A DNA stretch of 37,663 bases, taken from contig NZ_JAKHEX010000022.1 of NCBI RefSeq assembly GCF_023130475.1, positions 1-37,663 on the forward strand. The letters are read 5' to 3'. The notes below the pieces were generated by a model. That model made no database searches. It saw only the letters and a program-made list of their open reading frames with translations, and was not told the origin of the DNA. Source of the DNA: Aciditerrimonas ferrireducens (GTDB lineage: Bacteria; Actinomycetota; Acidimicrobiia; Acidimicrobiales; UBA8190). Shown here in pieces: positions 8,282-16,520 of this stretch. Every line of letters begins with the position of its first letter. The stretch's first letter is position 1. A program made the position numbers and the translations under genes.

Positions 8282-9699
8282 CACGCACCCCCGATCGGCA
8301 GCAGTGCCCCCAAGAGGCTCTGCAGCAGGCCGCCGAGCAGCCCGCCGCCGCTCGAGGGCGGCGCCACCGGGGCAGCCGGGTGGAGCGCCGTCGGTGCCTC
8401 GACCGAGTCGGCGCTCGACCCGGTCCCGCTCGTGGCCCCGCTGGTGGCCCCGGCTGCGGCCAGTTGGCTGGGGCTCAGCTGGCTGAGGGCGCCGCGCTGG
8501 CTGCTCGAGAGGCCGGGGATCTCGGCCAGGCCGTCGTTCAGCAGCTGCTGGGCGCTCGGCGCCGACGGCGCCTGGCCGGCCAGGAGCTCGGGCACCAGGC
8601 CGAGGATGGGGTCGAAGAACCCTGAGGCCGGGTTGCCGCAGGTGCTGAGGGTGCTCTTCTCCTGGCTGGAGAGGCCGCTCGAGTGGTTGGCCAGGACCCG
8701 CCGGCAGATGGAGGCGAGGAGGTCCCGCACCAGCCCGACCTCCTGCCCGGCAGTCTCGTTGCCGTCCAGCTGGATGTTGAGGTTCAGCCAGTTGTGGACC
8801 GGGTCGTAGGCCCGCTGGGCGCCGGCGAAGAGCCGGTCCGAGGAGGAGAGCAGCTGGTCGAGGGTCGGCAGGTTGCGGTCCAGGGTCCGCCCGACCTGGG
8901 TGATGGTGGCGATGTCCTGCTGGAGGGGCACGAGGTTCGGGGAGAGGAGGAGGGCGAGTTGCTGGCTCATCTGGGCGAGGGCCTCGATGGCCTGGGCCAG
9001 GGGCTGGCGGTTGGCGTTCAGCACCCCGGCCACCGTGTCGTAGTCCTGCAACAGGGTGGTCAGCTGGCTGGTCTGCTGGCGCAGCGTGCCGGTGATGGCC
9101 GCCAGCGAGCCGTCCAGCTGGCCCAGCTGGTTGCCTTTCTGGGCGAGCAGGGAGAGGGTGCCGGCCCCTTGCTCGATGAGGGTCCGCAGCGCCAGGCCCT
9201 GGCCGGCCAGGTCCTGGGCCAGGCTCGAGACCGTGCCGCCGACCGCCTGCGGGTTGATCTGCCGGAGGGCGGTTTGCAGCTGGACGAGCAGCTGGTTGAT
9301 CGAGACCGGCACCACCGTCCGGCTCTCGGGGATGGTGCTGCCCGGCGCGAGGCTCGGCCCGCCTTGGTAGCCGGGGCCGAGCTCGACCGACGGCGTGCCG
9401 AGGACCTGGGGGTTCACCAGGGTGGCGTCGACGTCGGCCGGGAGTCGCACCCCGGGGTCGAGGTGGAAGGTGACGAGCACGGCGTTGCCGTCGGGCTCGA
9501 CCTTCGTGACCGTCCCCTCCCGGACCCCGAGCACCTCGACGGGGTTCCCGGTGTAGAGGTTGTCGGCCGAGGCGAAGACGGCCCGCATGGTGCTGCCGCT
9601 CCCCCCGCTGCCGCAGGCGGCGAGGCCCAGGCCCGAGAGGGCCAGGACCAGCGGCCCGACGAGGACCGACAGGAGCCGGCGCCGGGCTTGGCGGCTCAT
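8278..9699 (-). CDS. mceD: MCE family lipoprotein, MceD position
   Basis: This 473-residue Mce subunit has a signal peptide and lipobox LAAC with Cys29, so it should be lipid-anchored. The MCE domain spans about 36-115 (NPVEVLGVREGTVTKVEPDG), followed by a long alpha-helical region. After about residue 413 it becomes a Ser/Thr/Ala/Gly/Pro-rich linker and ends in a hydrophobic Leu/Gly tail (453-473, with GGLLGGLLQSLLGALL). In mycobacterial mce operons usually only the E subunit is a lipoprotein, so two consecutive lipoproteins are notable. The ATG overlaps the mceC stop as ATGA (9696-9699). Confidence 0.88.
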   Translation of the reverse strand: MSRQARRRLLSVLVGPLVLALSGLGLAACGSGGSGSTMRAVFASADNLYTGNPVEVLGVREGTVTKVEPDGNAVLVTFHLDPGVRLPADVDATLVNPQVLGTPSVELGPGYQGGPSLAPGSTIPESRTVVPVSINQLLVQLQTALRQINPQAVGGTVSSLAQDLAGQGLALRTLIEQGAGTLSLLAQKGNQLGQLDGSLAAITGTLRQQTSQLTTLLQDYDTVAGVLNANRQPLAQAIEALAQMSQQLALLLSPNLVPLQQDIATITQVGRTLDRNLPTLDQLLSSSDRLFAGAQRAYDPVHNWLNLNIQLDGNETAGQEVGLVRDLLASICRRVLANHSSGLSSQEKSTLSTCGNPASGFFDPILGLVPELLAGQAPSAPSAQQLLNDGLAEIPGLSSSQRGALSQLSPSQLAAAGATSGATSGTGSSADSVEAPTALHPAAPVAPPSSGGGLLGGLLQSLLGALLPIGGAW

Positions 9700-10970
9700 C
9701 CGAGACCTCCGAGAAGCCCGCCGAGGACTTGGCCCAGGGGGGTGAGCAGCACGTTGGCGCCGTTGGTCTCGTTGCTCGTCCCTGTGCCGCCGTTCGAGGA
9801 CCCGCTCGTCGCCCCGGCGCTCGTGCCCTGGCCAGCGGTGACGGCCTGGCTGGCCGGCGTCGAGCTGCTCGGCGTCGCCGACATCACCGGCCCCGAAGTC
9901 GAGGTGATCGGTGGCCCGACCCGCTCGCTGCAGGGCAGGGGGTCGGGCCCCAGGGTGGCTCGCAGCACCGAGCTCACCACGCTGTCGCAGCTCCCGAGCA
10001 GCTCGTTCACGCCGGTGGAGCCCAGGACGTCGAAGTAGATGTTCGCCCAGGGCAGCGGGGTGGACCCCGAATAGCCGATGGAGGCGAACCCGGTGATGGC
10101 CGAGTCGAGGTAGGAGACCGCTTCGGCCAGGTCGTCCTGGTGGGCGGCGACCACCCCGAGGACGCTCTGCAACCGGTCCAGGAGCTGCTGCAGCTGGGGC
10201 CGGTTCTGGCCGATGAGACTGGCCGTTTGGGAGGCCAGCTGGTCGGTGTCCTGGATCAACGAGGCCAGCTGCCCCGAGCGATCCGCCAGGCCCTGGACCA
10301 CCTGGGTCAGGCTGGCCACCACCCCGGAGAGCTGCTGGTCGTGCTGGGCGACCGTGGCCGAGAGGCGTTGGGCGGCGTCGATGAGCTGGCTCACCTCGCT
10401 GCTGCGGGCGTCGATCACCCCGGTGAAGCGGTCCAGGCCGCTGATGATCTGCGCCACCTGGGCCTCCTTGCCCTTGGCGATGTCGGCCACCGCGGTGAGC
10501 AGCTGGTTGAGGGCGTGGACGTCGGACTGCTCCAGCAGTCGGCCGCCGGTGTTCTCCACGTTCTGGAACTCCACCGGCACCGAGGTGTCGGTGATGAGGG
10601 CCCCGTTGCGCAGCGGGTGGTCCCAGCCCGAGAGGGGCTGGAGGGCCACGTCGAGCACGCCGAGCACGGTCTCCACCTCGATCGCCGCCGCGGTCTGCGC
10701 CGGCAGGGTCACCGACCGATTCACCGACATGGTGGCCAGCACGCTGTTGCCGTCGAGGCGAACCGACCGGACGGTGCCCACCTGCACCCCGGCCACGGTC
10801 ACCGCCGCCCCGGGTCCGAGGCCAGCCGCGTTCGAGAAGCGGGCCTCGACGGTGTAGGTCGAGGTGAAGATCGAGCGGTTCAAGAAGAAGACGCCGGCCG
10901 CGAGGGCCACCATGACGGCGACGGCGACGGCCCCGATCCGACGGGGGTTCCGTTCGGTGAACGCCTTCAT
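9696..10970 (-). CDS. mceC: MCE family protein, MceC position
   Basis: This 424-residue Mce subunit has an N-terminal anchor at about 11-32, an MCE domain at about 38-115 (AAVTVAGVQVGTVRSVRLDG) and a helical coiled-coil region to about 330. Residues 355-404 form a Ser/Thr/Gly/Asn-rich linker, and the protein ends in LTPLGQVLGGLLGGLG. The ATG at 10968-10970 overlaps the mceB stop as ATGA. The frame remains open further upstream to 11252, but that would overlap mceB by nearly 300 nt and adds no conserved sequence, so the short start is preferred. Confidence 0.9.
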   Translation of the reverse strand: MKAFTERNPRRIGAVAVAVMVALAAGVFFLNRSIFTSTYTVEARFSNAAGLGPGAAVTVAGVQVGTVRSVRLDGNSVLATMSVNRSVTLPAQTAAAIEVETVLGVLDVALQPLSGWDHPLRNGALITDTSVPVEFQNVENTGGRLLEQSDVHALNQLLTAVADIAKGKEAQVAQIISGLDRFTGVIDARSSEVSQLIDAAQRLSATVAQHDQQLSGVVASLTQVVQGLADRSGQLASLIQDTDQLASQTASLIGQNRPQLQQLLDRLQSVLGVVAAHQDDLAEAVSYLDSAITGFASIGYSGSTPLPWANIYFDVLGSTGVNELLGSCDSVVSSVLRATLGPDPLPCSERVGPPITSTSGPVMSATPSSSTPASQAVTAGQGTSAGATSGSSNGGTGTSNETNGANVLLTPLGQVLGGLLGGLG

Positions 10971-12235
10971 CCGGCCCCTCCCCCGCTCAGGGCGCCGGCG
11001 AGGGGCAGGTTCGCCAGGCCCGAGAGGGCCTGAAGGCCGCTCGGCCCGAGGGCGCTCGTCGGGGCCCCCGACCCGCCGGTGCCCGAGGTGCTGGTGGCCG
11101 AACCGCTCGAGGTGCCGAGACCGGGCAGGGCCGGGAAGCTGAGCGGCGGGCTGCCGAGCGGTCCGGAGCCGGCGGGGGGACTGGTCGGGTCGTAGTAGCT
11201 GCAGACCTGCTCCCCGGCGAGGCACGTGTAGACCGCCCGGACCTGGAACCACTGGCCATAGTTCGAGATGAGCGTGTAGGGGGCCAGGCCCTGCCCGATG
11301 GTCGAGAGCCCCTTGGCCAGGCTGCCGTCGTTCGCCTCGATGGTGCCCGCCACTTGGTCGAGCTGGCCGATGGAGGCCGAGAGGTCACCCCGGGTGTGGG
11401 CGACGAGCTCGGCGATCTCCTTCGCCGCGGTGGCGAAGTTCCCGATGGTCTGGTCCAGGAGGCCGTTGTTCTGGGCGAGGGACTGGCCGATGGTGTCGAG
11501 GTGGTCGATCAGCTGGGCCACGTCGGCGCTGCGCTGCGAGAGGGCCGTGAAGACCTGGTCCAGCTGGGAGATCACTTGGCCGACCTGGCCGTTCAAGGAA
11601 CCCAAGGTGGAGGAGACCGAGGCGGCCGAGTCGATCAGCTGGTTCAACTGGGCCTCGTTGCCCGAGAGGGCCTGGGCGAAGGCCACGACCACCTTGTTCG
11701 CCTCCTTCGGCTGGACCGCCGAGAGGACCGGCTCCAAAGCGTCGAGGAACGCCCCGATGTTCGGGCTGGCTACGTCCTGGCTTGCCGGGATGGTCGCCCC
11801 GGGCCGGAGGTCCACCGGCGAGGTCCCGGGGTAGAGGTAGAGGTACTGGTTGCCGATGACGTTCTGCCACTGCATCCCGACCTTCGTGTCGCTCGGGAGC
11901 TTCACCCCTCGGTTCACCGAGAAGGTCACGTCGGCCAGGCCGTGGCGGACCCGGATGCTGTCGACCTCCCCGACCGTCACCCCCGCGATCTTCACGTCGG
12001 CCGCCGGCTGGAGGCCCGTGGCGTCGGTCAGCACCGCGTGGTACCGGACACGGTGGGCGAAGAACTGGATGTTGCCGAGCTTCGCGGCCAGGACGGCCAC
12101 GATGAGCAGGCAGGCCAGGGCGAAGAGGACGACCTTCAGGGTCACGCCCCGCAGGAGCCCCGAGCGGCGGGCCGCCTGGCGGAGCCGGCCGAGGAAGCGG
12201 CCGCCGTCCCCCGGGCCGACGAGGGCCAGGCTCAC
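10967..12235 (-). CDS. mceB: MCE family protein, MceB position
   Basis: This 422-residue Mce subunit has a transmembrane anchor at about 31-52 after a basic N-terminus and an MCE domain at about 62-137 (DVKIAGVTVGEVDSIRVRHG). The NVIGNQYLYLYPG segment is typical of MceB. A long helical region reaches about 320. CLAGEQVC near 340 holds two Cys residues. A Gly/Ser/Thr-rich linker (about 374-396) precedes a Leu/Ala/Gly end (LSGLANLPLAGALSGGG). The GTG start overlaps the mceA stop (GTGA, 12232-12235). Confidence 0.9.
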   Translation of the reverse strand: MSLALVGPGDGGRFLGRLRQAARRSGLLRGVTLKVVLFALACLLIVAVLAAKLGNIQFFAHRVRYHAVLTDATGLQPAADVKIAGVTVGEVDSIRVRHGLADVTFSVNRGVKLPSDTKVGMQWQNVIGNQYLYLYPGTSPVDLRPGATIPASQDVASPNIGAFLDALEPVLSAVQPKEANKVVVAFAQALSGNEAQLNQLIDSAASVSSTLGSLNGQVGQVISQLDQVFTALSQRSADVAQLIDHLDTIGQSLAQNNGLLDQTIGNFATAAKEIAELVAHTRGDLSASIGQLDQVAGTIEANDGSLAKGLSTIGQGLAPYTLISNYGQWFQVRAVYTCLAGEQVCSYYDPTSPPAGSGPLGSPPLSFPALPGLGTSSGSATSTSGTGGSGAPTSALGPSGLQALSGLANLPLAGALSGGGAG

Positions 12236-13587
12236 AGCAGGCCCCCCAGGACGGACTTCAAGACGTCGGTCGAGGACGACGACCCGCTGGCCGCCGGCGT
12301 CGAGCCCTGGCTCGCAGCGGCGCCGCTCGGAGCGCTCGAGCTGCTTTGGCCGCCGTTCGAGCCGCTGGTCGAGCCGATGCTCGAGGCCGGCACGGGCTGG
12401 CCGAGGATGCCGTAGAGCTGGGTCGAGAGGTGCCGGGCAGCCTGGGCCACCGAGGGCGTGGACGTGGCGCTCGAACCGTCGACCACGGGGTTCGTCGGGC
12501 TCGGGGCGCCGCAGTCGATCAGGCTGCCCACGCCCGTCAGGGCCTGCTGGAGCGGGGCGAGAAACGAGACGTTGGGCAGCTGGGGGTGCAGCAGGGAGCA
12601 GACCAGCTGGGTGATGCTGCCCAGCTCGACGAAGATGTCGAAGTAGCCGAAGTGGGTGCCGTTCGGCAGGGTCTCGGCCGGGTCCACGGCGTTGGCGAAC
12701 TTCGCCTCGTAGACCGTGAGCCCGTCGATGAGCTGGCCCAGGTCCTGCTGGTCGGCCACCACGAGCCGAGCGATGTCGTCGCCCTGGGCGAGGAGCTGGT
12801 CGATGTCCGGCCGGTAGCCCGAGAGGAACTGGCTGAGGTTGTCCGCAAAGGGGGCCACGTCGGCGAGCAGCTTGGCGTAGGCCGCCCGGTTGGCCACCAG
12901 CGTGGGGAAGAACTCGTTCGAGGCTGTGCTGATGGCGTTCAGCGACCCCGCGGTCGGTTCGATCGCCCCGGCGAAGCCGTTCAGGGCGTCGAGCGCGGTG
13001 AGCTGGGCGGGGAGGGTCTCGTCGAGGAACGCCGCCAGCTTGGCCCCCTCGTCGATGCTCCGGGCGATGGTCGGTCCCTCGCCCTTCGCCGCCTCGGCCA
13101 GGTTCGCCAGGACGGTCTCGAGGTTCTCGGTGTTCACCTGGTTCAAGAGGGGCTCAGCGGCAGCGAAGAGGCCGTTGAGTCCGGGCTGCACGCTGGTCAG
13201 CCGGATTCGCCCGCCGGCGGGGAGCGCCGGGGCGCCGGTGCCGGCCGGGAAGGACAGCGCCACCTCGTCGGCCCCGAAGACGTTGATCGGCTCGATGGTG
13301 GCCCTGGCGTCCCTCGGCACCGTGAAGCTCGGCTCGATGGCCATGGTCACCAGGGCCCGGCGGTCGACCAGCCGAACGCTTTGGACCCGGCCCACCTGGA
13401 CGCCGCGGTAGACGACCTCGGCGCCGGGGAACAGGCCGTGGCTGGCCTCGGGGAACGAGGCCGTAAGGGCATAGTCGCCGCTGAAGTCCCCGTTCGAGAA
13501 CCGCAGCACCACGTCGACCGCCGCGACGGCCACTGCCAGGGCCACGAGGGCGACCAGCAGCCGGGACCACCAGTGCCGGGGCCTCAT
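12232..13587 (-). CDS. mceA: MCE family protein, MceA position
   Basis: This 451-residue protein is the first Mce subunit. A transmembrane anchor lies at about 8-30 and the MCE domain at about 38-115 (GAEVVYRGVQVGRVQSVRL). A helical region follows, with conserved-looking motifs (LLADVAPFADNLSQFL, FGYFDIFVELGS) and single Cys residues near 335 and 366. From about 401 to 440 it is almost entirely Ser/Gly/Ala/Thr, and it ends in DVLKSVLGGLL. The ATG overlaps the preceding yrbE stop as ATGA (13584-13587). It should form a hetero-oligomeric channel with the other Mce proteins on top of the YrbE pair. Confidence 0.9.
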   Translation of the reverse strand: MRPRHWWSRLLVALVALAVAVAAVDVVLRFSNGDFSGDYALTASFPEASHGLFPGAEVVYRGVQVGRVQSVRLVDRRALVTMAIEPSFTVPRDARATIEPINVFGADEVALSFPAGTGAPALPAGGRIRLTSVQPGLNGLFAAAEPLLNQVNTENLETVLANLAEAAKGEGPTIARSIDEGAKLAAFLDETLPAQLTALDALNGFAGAIEPTAGSLNAISTASNEFFPTLVANRAAYAKLLADVAPFADNLSQFLSGYRPDIDQLLAQGDDIARLVVADQQDLGQLIDGLTVYEAKFANAVDPAETLPNGTHFGYFDIFVELGSITQLVCSLLHPQLPNVSFLAPLQQALTGVGSLIDCGAPSPTNPVVDGSSATSTPSVAQAARHLSTQLYGILGQPVPASSIGSTSGSNGGQSSSSAPSGAAASQGSTPAASGSSSSTDVLKSVLGGLL

Positions 13588-14534
13588 CCGACCAACCTCG
13601 CCGTCACGTTCACCCCGCCGAAGAGGAGGAAGGTGAGGAGGAGGTTCAGGACCACCACCGAGATGATCGAGGCCCGGATGGCCCGGCCGGCCGCCACCCC
13701 GACGCCCGCCGGCCCGCCGCTCGCCCGGTAGCCGTAGTAGCAGTGGATCATGACCACGACGACCGTGAAGACCATGGCCTTCACGAACGAGTAGGCGATG
13801 TCGATGGGCGGCAGGAAGAGGTGGAAGTAGTACTGGTAGACACCCGGCGAGAGGCCGAAGAACAGGGTCACGACCAGCTGGGTGGCGATGAAGCTGGCGA
13901 AGAGCGCCGCCAGATAGAGGGGGATCATGCAGATGAGGGCCGCCCAGATCCGAGTCGAGACGAGGTAGGTGAAGCTGTCGACGCTCATGACCTCCAAAGC
14001 GTCGATCTCCTCGGAGATCCGCATGGCGCCGATCTGCGCCGTGAAGCCCGCCCCGACCTGAGCCGCCAGGGCCACCCCGGCGACCAGGGGGGTGATCTCC
14101 CGGGTGTTGGCCAGGGACGAGATGACGCCGGTGAAGGCCTGGGCCCCGATCTGCTGCAGCCCGGCATAGCCCTCCAGGCCGACCTCGGTCCCGGTGAAGA
14201 ACGAGATGCTCATCACCACGAAGAACATCCCGCCCCCTACGATGAGGGCCCCGGGCCCGATGGCGATCTCGGTCAGCAGCGCCAGGATCTCCTGGCGGTG
14301 CCGGAGGCCCTTCGGCAAGGTCCAGAGCGCCTTCAGGTAGAAGAGCACCTGGTCGGCGATCAGGCTGACCGTCGCGCCGACCTGCTCGCCGACCCCGTGG
14401 ACCCGCCGGCCGAGCCGGGTCGCCACAGGGGTCCGCGGCGTCGCCGGCGGGCCCGCAGGCGCGCTGGGGGGCGCCGCAGTGACGACCGCCGCGCCGGCGG
14501 CCTCGGGAGGCGGGGGAGGGGGTGCCGGCGCCAT
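13584..14534 (-). CDS. yrbEB: YrbE/MlaE-type ABC permease (second of pair)
   Basis: This 316-residue permease is one of the two membrane subunits of the Mce transporter. A Pro/Ala-rich cytoplasmic extension covers residues 1-45. The MlaE fold follows, with about five hydrophobic helices. The MlaE/YrbE signature contacting the ATPase is present at about 166-186 (QIGAMRISEEIDALEVMSVD). The ATG at 14532-14534 shares one base with the stop of the upstream yrbE (TGATG). The frame stays open upstream, but that stretch is antisense-like and lacks the family signature. The partner ATPase is the mkl gene at 21389. Confidence 0.92.
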   Translation of the reverse strand: MAPAPPPPPPEAAGAAVVTAAPPSAPAGPPATPRTPVATRLGRRVHGVGEQVGATVSLIADQVLFYLKALWTLPKGLRHRQEILALLTEIAIGPGALIVGGGMFFVVMSISFFTGTEVGLEGYAGLQQIGAQAFTGVISSLANTREITPLVAGVALAAQVGAGFTAQIGAMRISEEIDALEVMSVDSFTYLVSTRIWAALICMIPLYLAALFASFIATQLVVTLFFGLSPGVYQYYFHLFLPPIDIAYSFVKAMVFTVVVVMIHCYYGYRASGGPAGVGVAAGRAIRASIISVVVLNLLLTFLLFGGVNVTARLVG

Positions 14535-15358
14535 CAGATCCCCTTTTGCGGGATGAAGTTGAAGTAGAACACCGTGAGGACGAAGTTCACGACGAAGGCC
14601 AGGATGAAGGTAATGACCACCGCCTGGTTCACCGCGTCGCCGACGCCCTTCGCGCCCCCCTTGGCGTAGAGGCCCTTGTAGCAGGCCACCATGGCGGCGA
14701 GGAAGCCGAAGACCGCGGCCTTGAACAGGGCGATCCAGAGATCGGCCAGCTGGGCCAGCTCGGAGAAGGTGGCGAAGAAGCTGGCCTGGGTGATGTGGAT
14801 CGAGTGGACGCCCAAGTAGAGGCCGCCGAGGATGCCCGCCGCGCTCACCACGGCGTCCAAGAGCACCGCCACCACCGTGGCGGCCACCAGCCGGGGCAGG
14901 ACGAGGCGGTGGATGGGGTCGATGGCCATGACCCGCATGGCGTCCAGTTCGTCGCGGATCTTGCGCGACCCGAGGTCGGCGCACATGGCCGAGCCCCCCG
15001 CCCCGGCGATCAGCAGGGCGGTGGCCACCGGGGCCTCCTCGCGGACCACGGCCAGGACCATGGCGGCCCCCAGCTGGGACTGGGCCCCGATCTGCTGGAG
15101 GAGCTGCCCGACCTCGAGGGCGATGACCATGCCGAAGGGGATGGACACGAGGATCAGGGGCAGGGTCGTGACCCGGGCCAAGAACCAGCACTGGTCGAAG
15201 AACTCGGCGATCGGCATGCCCCGGCGGAACAGCTGCCGGAGCGCCTCGAGGCCCATGGCGAACATGGCCCCGACCTCACCGAGGGCGGTGCCCGCCTTCT
15301 GCCCGATCCGGCGCCCGACCTGCTCCGTGGCCCCCAGGGGGCTGCTCAGGCCTGCCAC
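14534..15358 (-). CDS. yrbEA: YrbE/MlaE-type ABC permease (first of pair)
   Basis: This 274-residue MlaE-family permease is the first gene of the mce operon. Family motifs are REEAPVATALLIAGAGGSA at about 106-124 and DLGSRKIRDELDAMRVMAID at about 128-147, the loop that contacts the ATPase. The GTG start at 15358 is chosen because a purine-rich ribosome site (GGAGAGGAGAGGGAG) ends about 5 nt upstream and the length then fits the family. The frame is open further to 15514 but adds a low-complexity, non-conserved N-terminus. A 229-nt gap with repeated AAC-GCGGTC elements separates it from the upstream sortase operon. Confidence 0.9.
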   Translation of the reverse strand: MAGLSSPLGATEQVGRRIGQKAGTALGEVGAMFAMGLEALRQLFRRGMPIAEFFDQCWFLARVTTLPLILVSIPFGMVIALEVGQLLQQIGAQSQLGAAMVLAVVREEAPVATALLIAGAGGSAMCADLGSRKIRDELDAMRVMAIDPIHRLVLPRLVAATVVAVLLDAVVSAAGILGGLYLGVHSIHITQASFFATFSELAQLADLWIALFKAAVFGFLAAMVACYKGLYAKGGAKGVGDAVNQAVVITFILAFVVNFVLTVFYFNFIPQKGI

Positions 15359-15385
15359 CTCGGCTCCCTCTCCTCTCCCAGTCCC

Positions 15386-15413
15386 GAACCTGCGGTCCTG
15401 AACGTGCGGTCCT
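15386..15413 (-). repeat. Two 14-bp tandem copies of an AAC(C/G)TGCGGTC element upstream of the mce operon
   Basis: On the plus strand the copies are GAACCTGCGGTCCT (15386-15399) and GAACGTGCGGTCCT (15400-15413), which differ at one base. They lie 28-55 nt upstream of the yrbEA start. Both resemble the longer element AACCTTGCGGTC at 15513-15524 and 19479-19490 with one T missing, so they may be binding sites of one regulator. Confidence 0.5.
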
Positions 15414-15511
15414 GGTCCTGGGCCGGCCGCCCAGGATCCAAGCGGTCGAGGGGGAAGCCCGACGGCGCCCCCCTCCGCCGTCCTGCACCCTTGGGAACGC
15501 TCGAGGTCCCC

Positions 15512-15524
15512 CAACCTTGCGGTC
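15512..15524 (-). promoter_or_regulatory. Element GACCGCAAGGTTG upstream of the mce operon
   Basis: The 13-mer CAACCTTGCGGTC (plus strand) occurs here, between the 15588-16520 gene and yrbEA. It occurs identically at 19478-19490, upstream of the surface-protein operon. I saw no third full copy. It is a candidate operator shared by two adjacent minus-strand operons. Confidence 0.45.
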
Positions 15525-15587
15525 CACGATCCCCGCGGACCGTGCCGGCCGTTGTGCCAGCGCAGAGCGTCAGCCGGCCGAGCGCCG

Positions 15588-16520
15588 CTACAGGCCGCCC
15601 AGCAAAGAGCCCAGGGTGCCGGTCACTCCCTGCACGAGCCCACCCACGGCGCTGCCGACCGAGGCCACCGCCTGGCCTGCGGCGCTGCTGCCGCTTCCGG
15701 ACGCCGGGTCGTTGGTGCTGGTGGTCCCCGCTGCGCTCCCGGCGGCGCTGCTCGAGGACCCGGTGGATCCGAGCACCCCGGAGAGCCCCTGGGTCACGGA
15801 CCCCACCACCGACCCGACCGTCCCCGTGACTCCCTGCACGAGCCCCGAGACGGTGCTGCCGAGCGCGCCGGCCAGGCCACTGCTCGACGAGGTGGCCGTG
15901 CCGGCCGAGGTCGAGCTCCCCGACGACGAGCTCCCCGACGAGGAGGCCCCCGAGGAGGAAGAGCCCGAACCGTCCGTCTGGGCTACGGACCGAGGGGGCG
16001 CAGCACTCGTCCCCGAGGCCGAGCCGCTCCCCGTGGTCGTCACCTCGGGGAGGACCCGCGGATCGGCTCCAGCGGACCCTCCCGAGAGGGGCGTGCCGGT
16101 CGAGATCCTCGGTTGGACCGGCGGGCGTTGCGAGCTCGTCTGGTGACCCACACCGCTGGCTCGACCGGCCCGGGCCGAGGAGACCGGGAGCGGGGCGAGA
16201 GCTGCCACATCGGCGGCGCGGAGGACGGCGGCGCCAGAGGCTCCGGCCAGCGGCCGGACCACGGGACGGCCGGCGGCGGCCAGCGGCTCGGCCGATGGGG
16301 GCACGCCCTGCCACGCGCCCCCGATCCAGGCGCCGACCACCAGGCTGGCCGCACCCCCTGCGAGCACGATCCCGGCGCGCCGGCCCCGGTGGCCGGCCCG
16401 GGGGACTGCGCCGGTGCTGGTCGCTTCGACCAGCGGTGCTTCGTGTGGTGCCGCCGAGCCGGCATGGGCCGCCGGGGACAGGAGGTCCCGGAGGACCTGG
16501 GCGATGACGTCATCCGACAC
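15588..16520 (-). CDS. Single-pass membrane protein with Ser/Gly/Val-rich exported tail
   Basis: I do not recognise a family for this 310-residue protein. A short cytoplasmic part (1-49, MSDDVIAQVLRDLLSP at its start) and a transmembrane helix at about 50-69 precede an exported region. From about 160 that region is dominated by Ser, Gly, Thr and Ala. It contains a near-exact internal duplication, GLVQGVTGTVGSVVG (226-240) and GLVQGVTGTLGSLLG (294-308), and ends in LLGGL. The octamer LGSTVSGL (220-227) also occurs in the exported tail of the nearby sigma factor. The GTG start overlaps the end of the sortase gene by 11 nt, so it is the third gene of that operon. A regulatory or structural partner of the sigma factor is possible, but no zinc anti-sigma motif is visible. 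Confidence 0.75.
   Translation of the reverse strand: MSDDVIAQVLRDLLSPAAHAGSAAPHEAPLVEATSTGAVPRAGHRGRRAGIVLAGGAASLVVGAWIGGAWQGVPPSAEPLAAAGRPVVRPLAGASGAAVLRAADVAALAPLPVSSARAGRASGVGHQTSSQRPPVQPRISTGTPLSGGSAGADPRVLPEVTTTGSGSASGTSAAPPRSVAQTDGSGSSSSGASSSGSSSSGSSTSAGTATSSSSGLAGALGSTVSGLVQGVTGTVGSVVGSVTQGLSGVLGSTGSSSSAAGSAAGTTSTNDPASGSGSSAAGQAVASVGSAVGGLVQGVTGTLGSLLGGL

Noticed and set aside
9696..11252. N-terminally extended mceC frame
   Set aside because: The extension overlaps mceB by nearly 300 nt. The ATG at 10970 gives the operon-typical ATGA overlap and a normal membrane anchor.
13584..15191. Extended second yrbE frame of 535 codons
   Set aside because: The extension is antisense-like and overlaps the first yrbE. 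The start at 14534 overlaps the upstream stop by one base.
15588..16520. The 310-residue membrane protein as a classical zinc anti-sigma factor
   Set aside because: No HxxxCxxC motif in its 49-residue cytoplasmic part, so the assignment cannot be supported; kept only as a possible partner.
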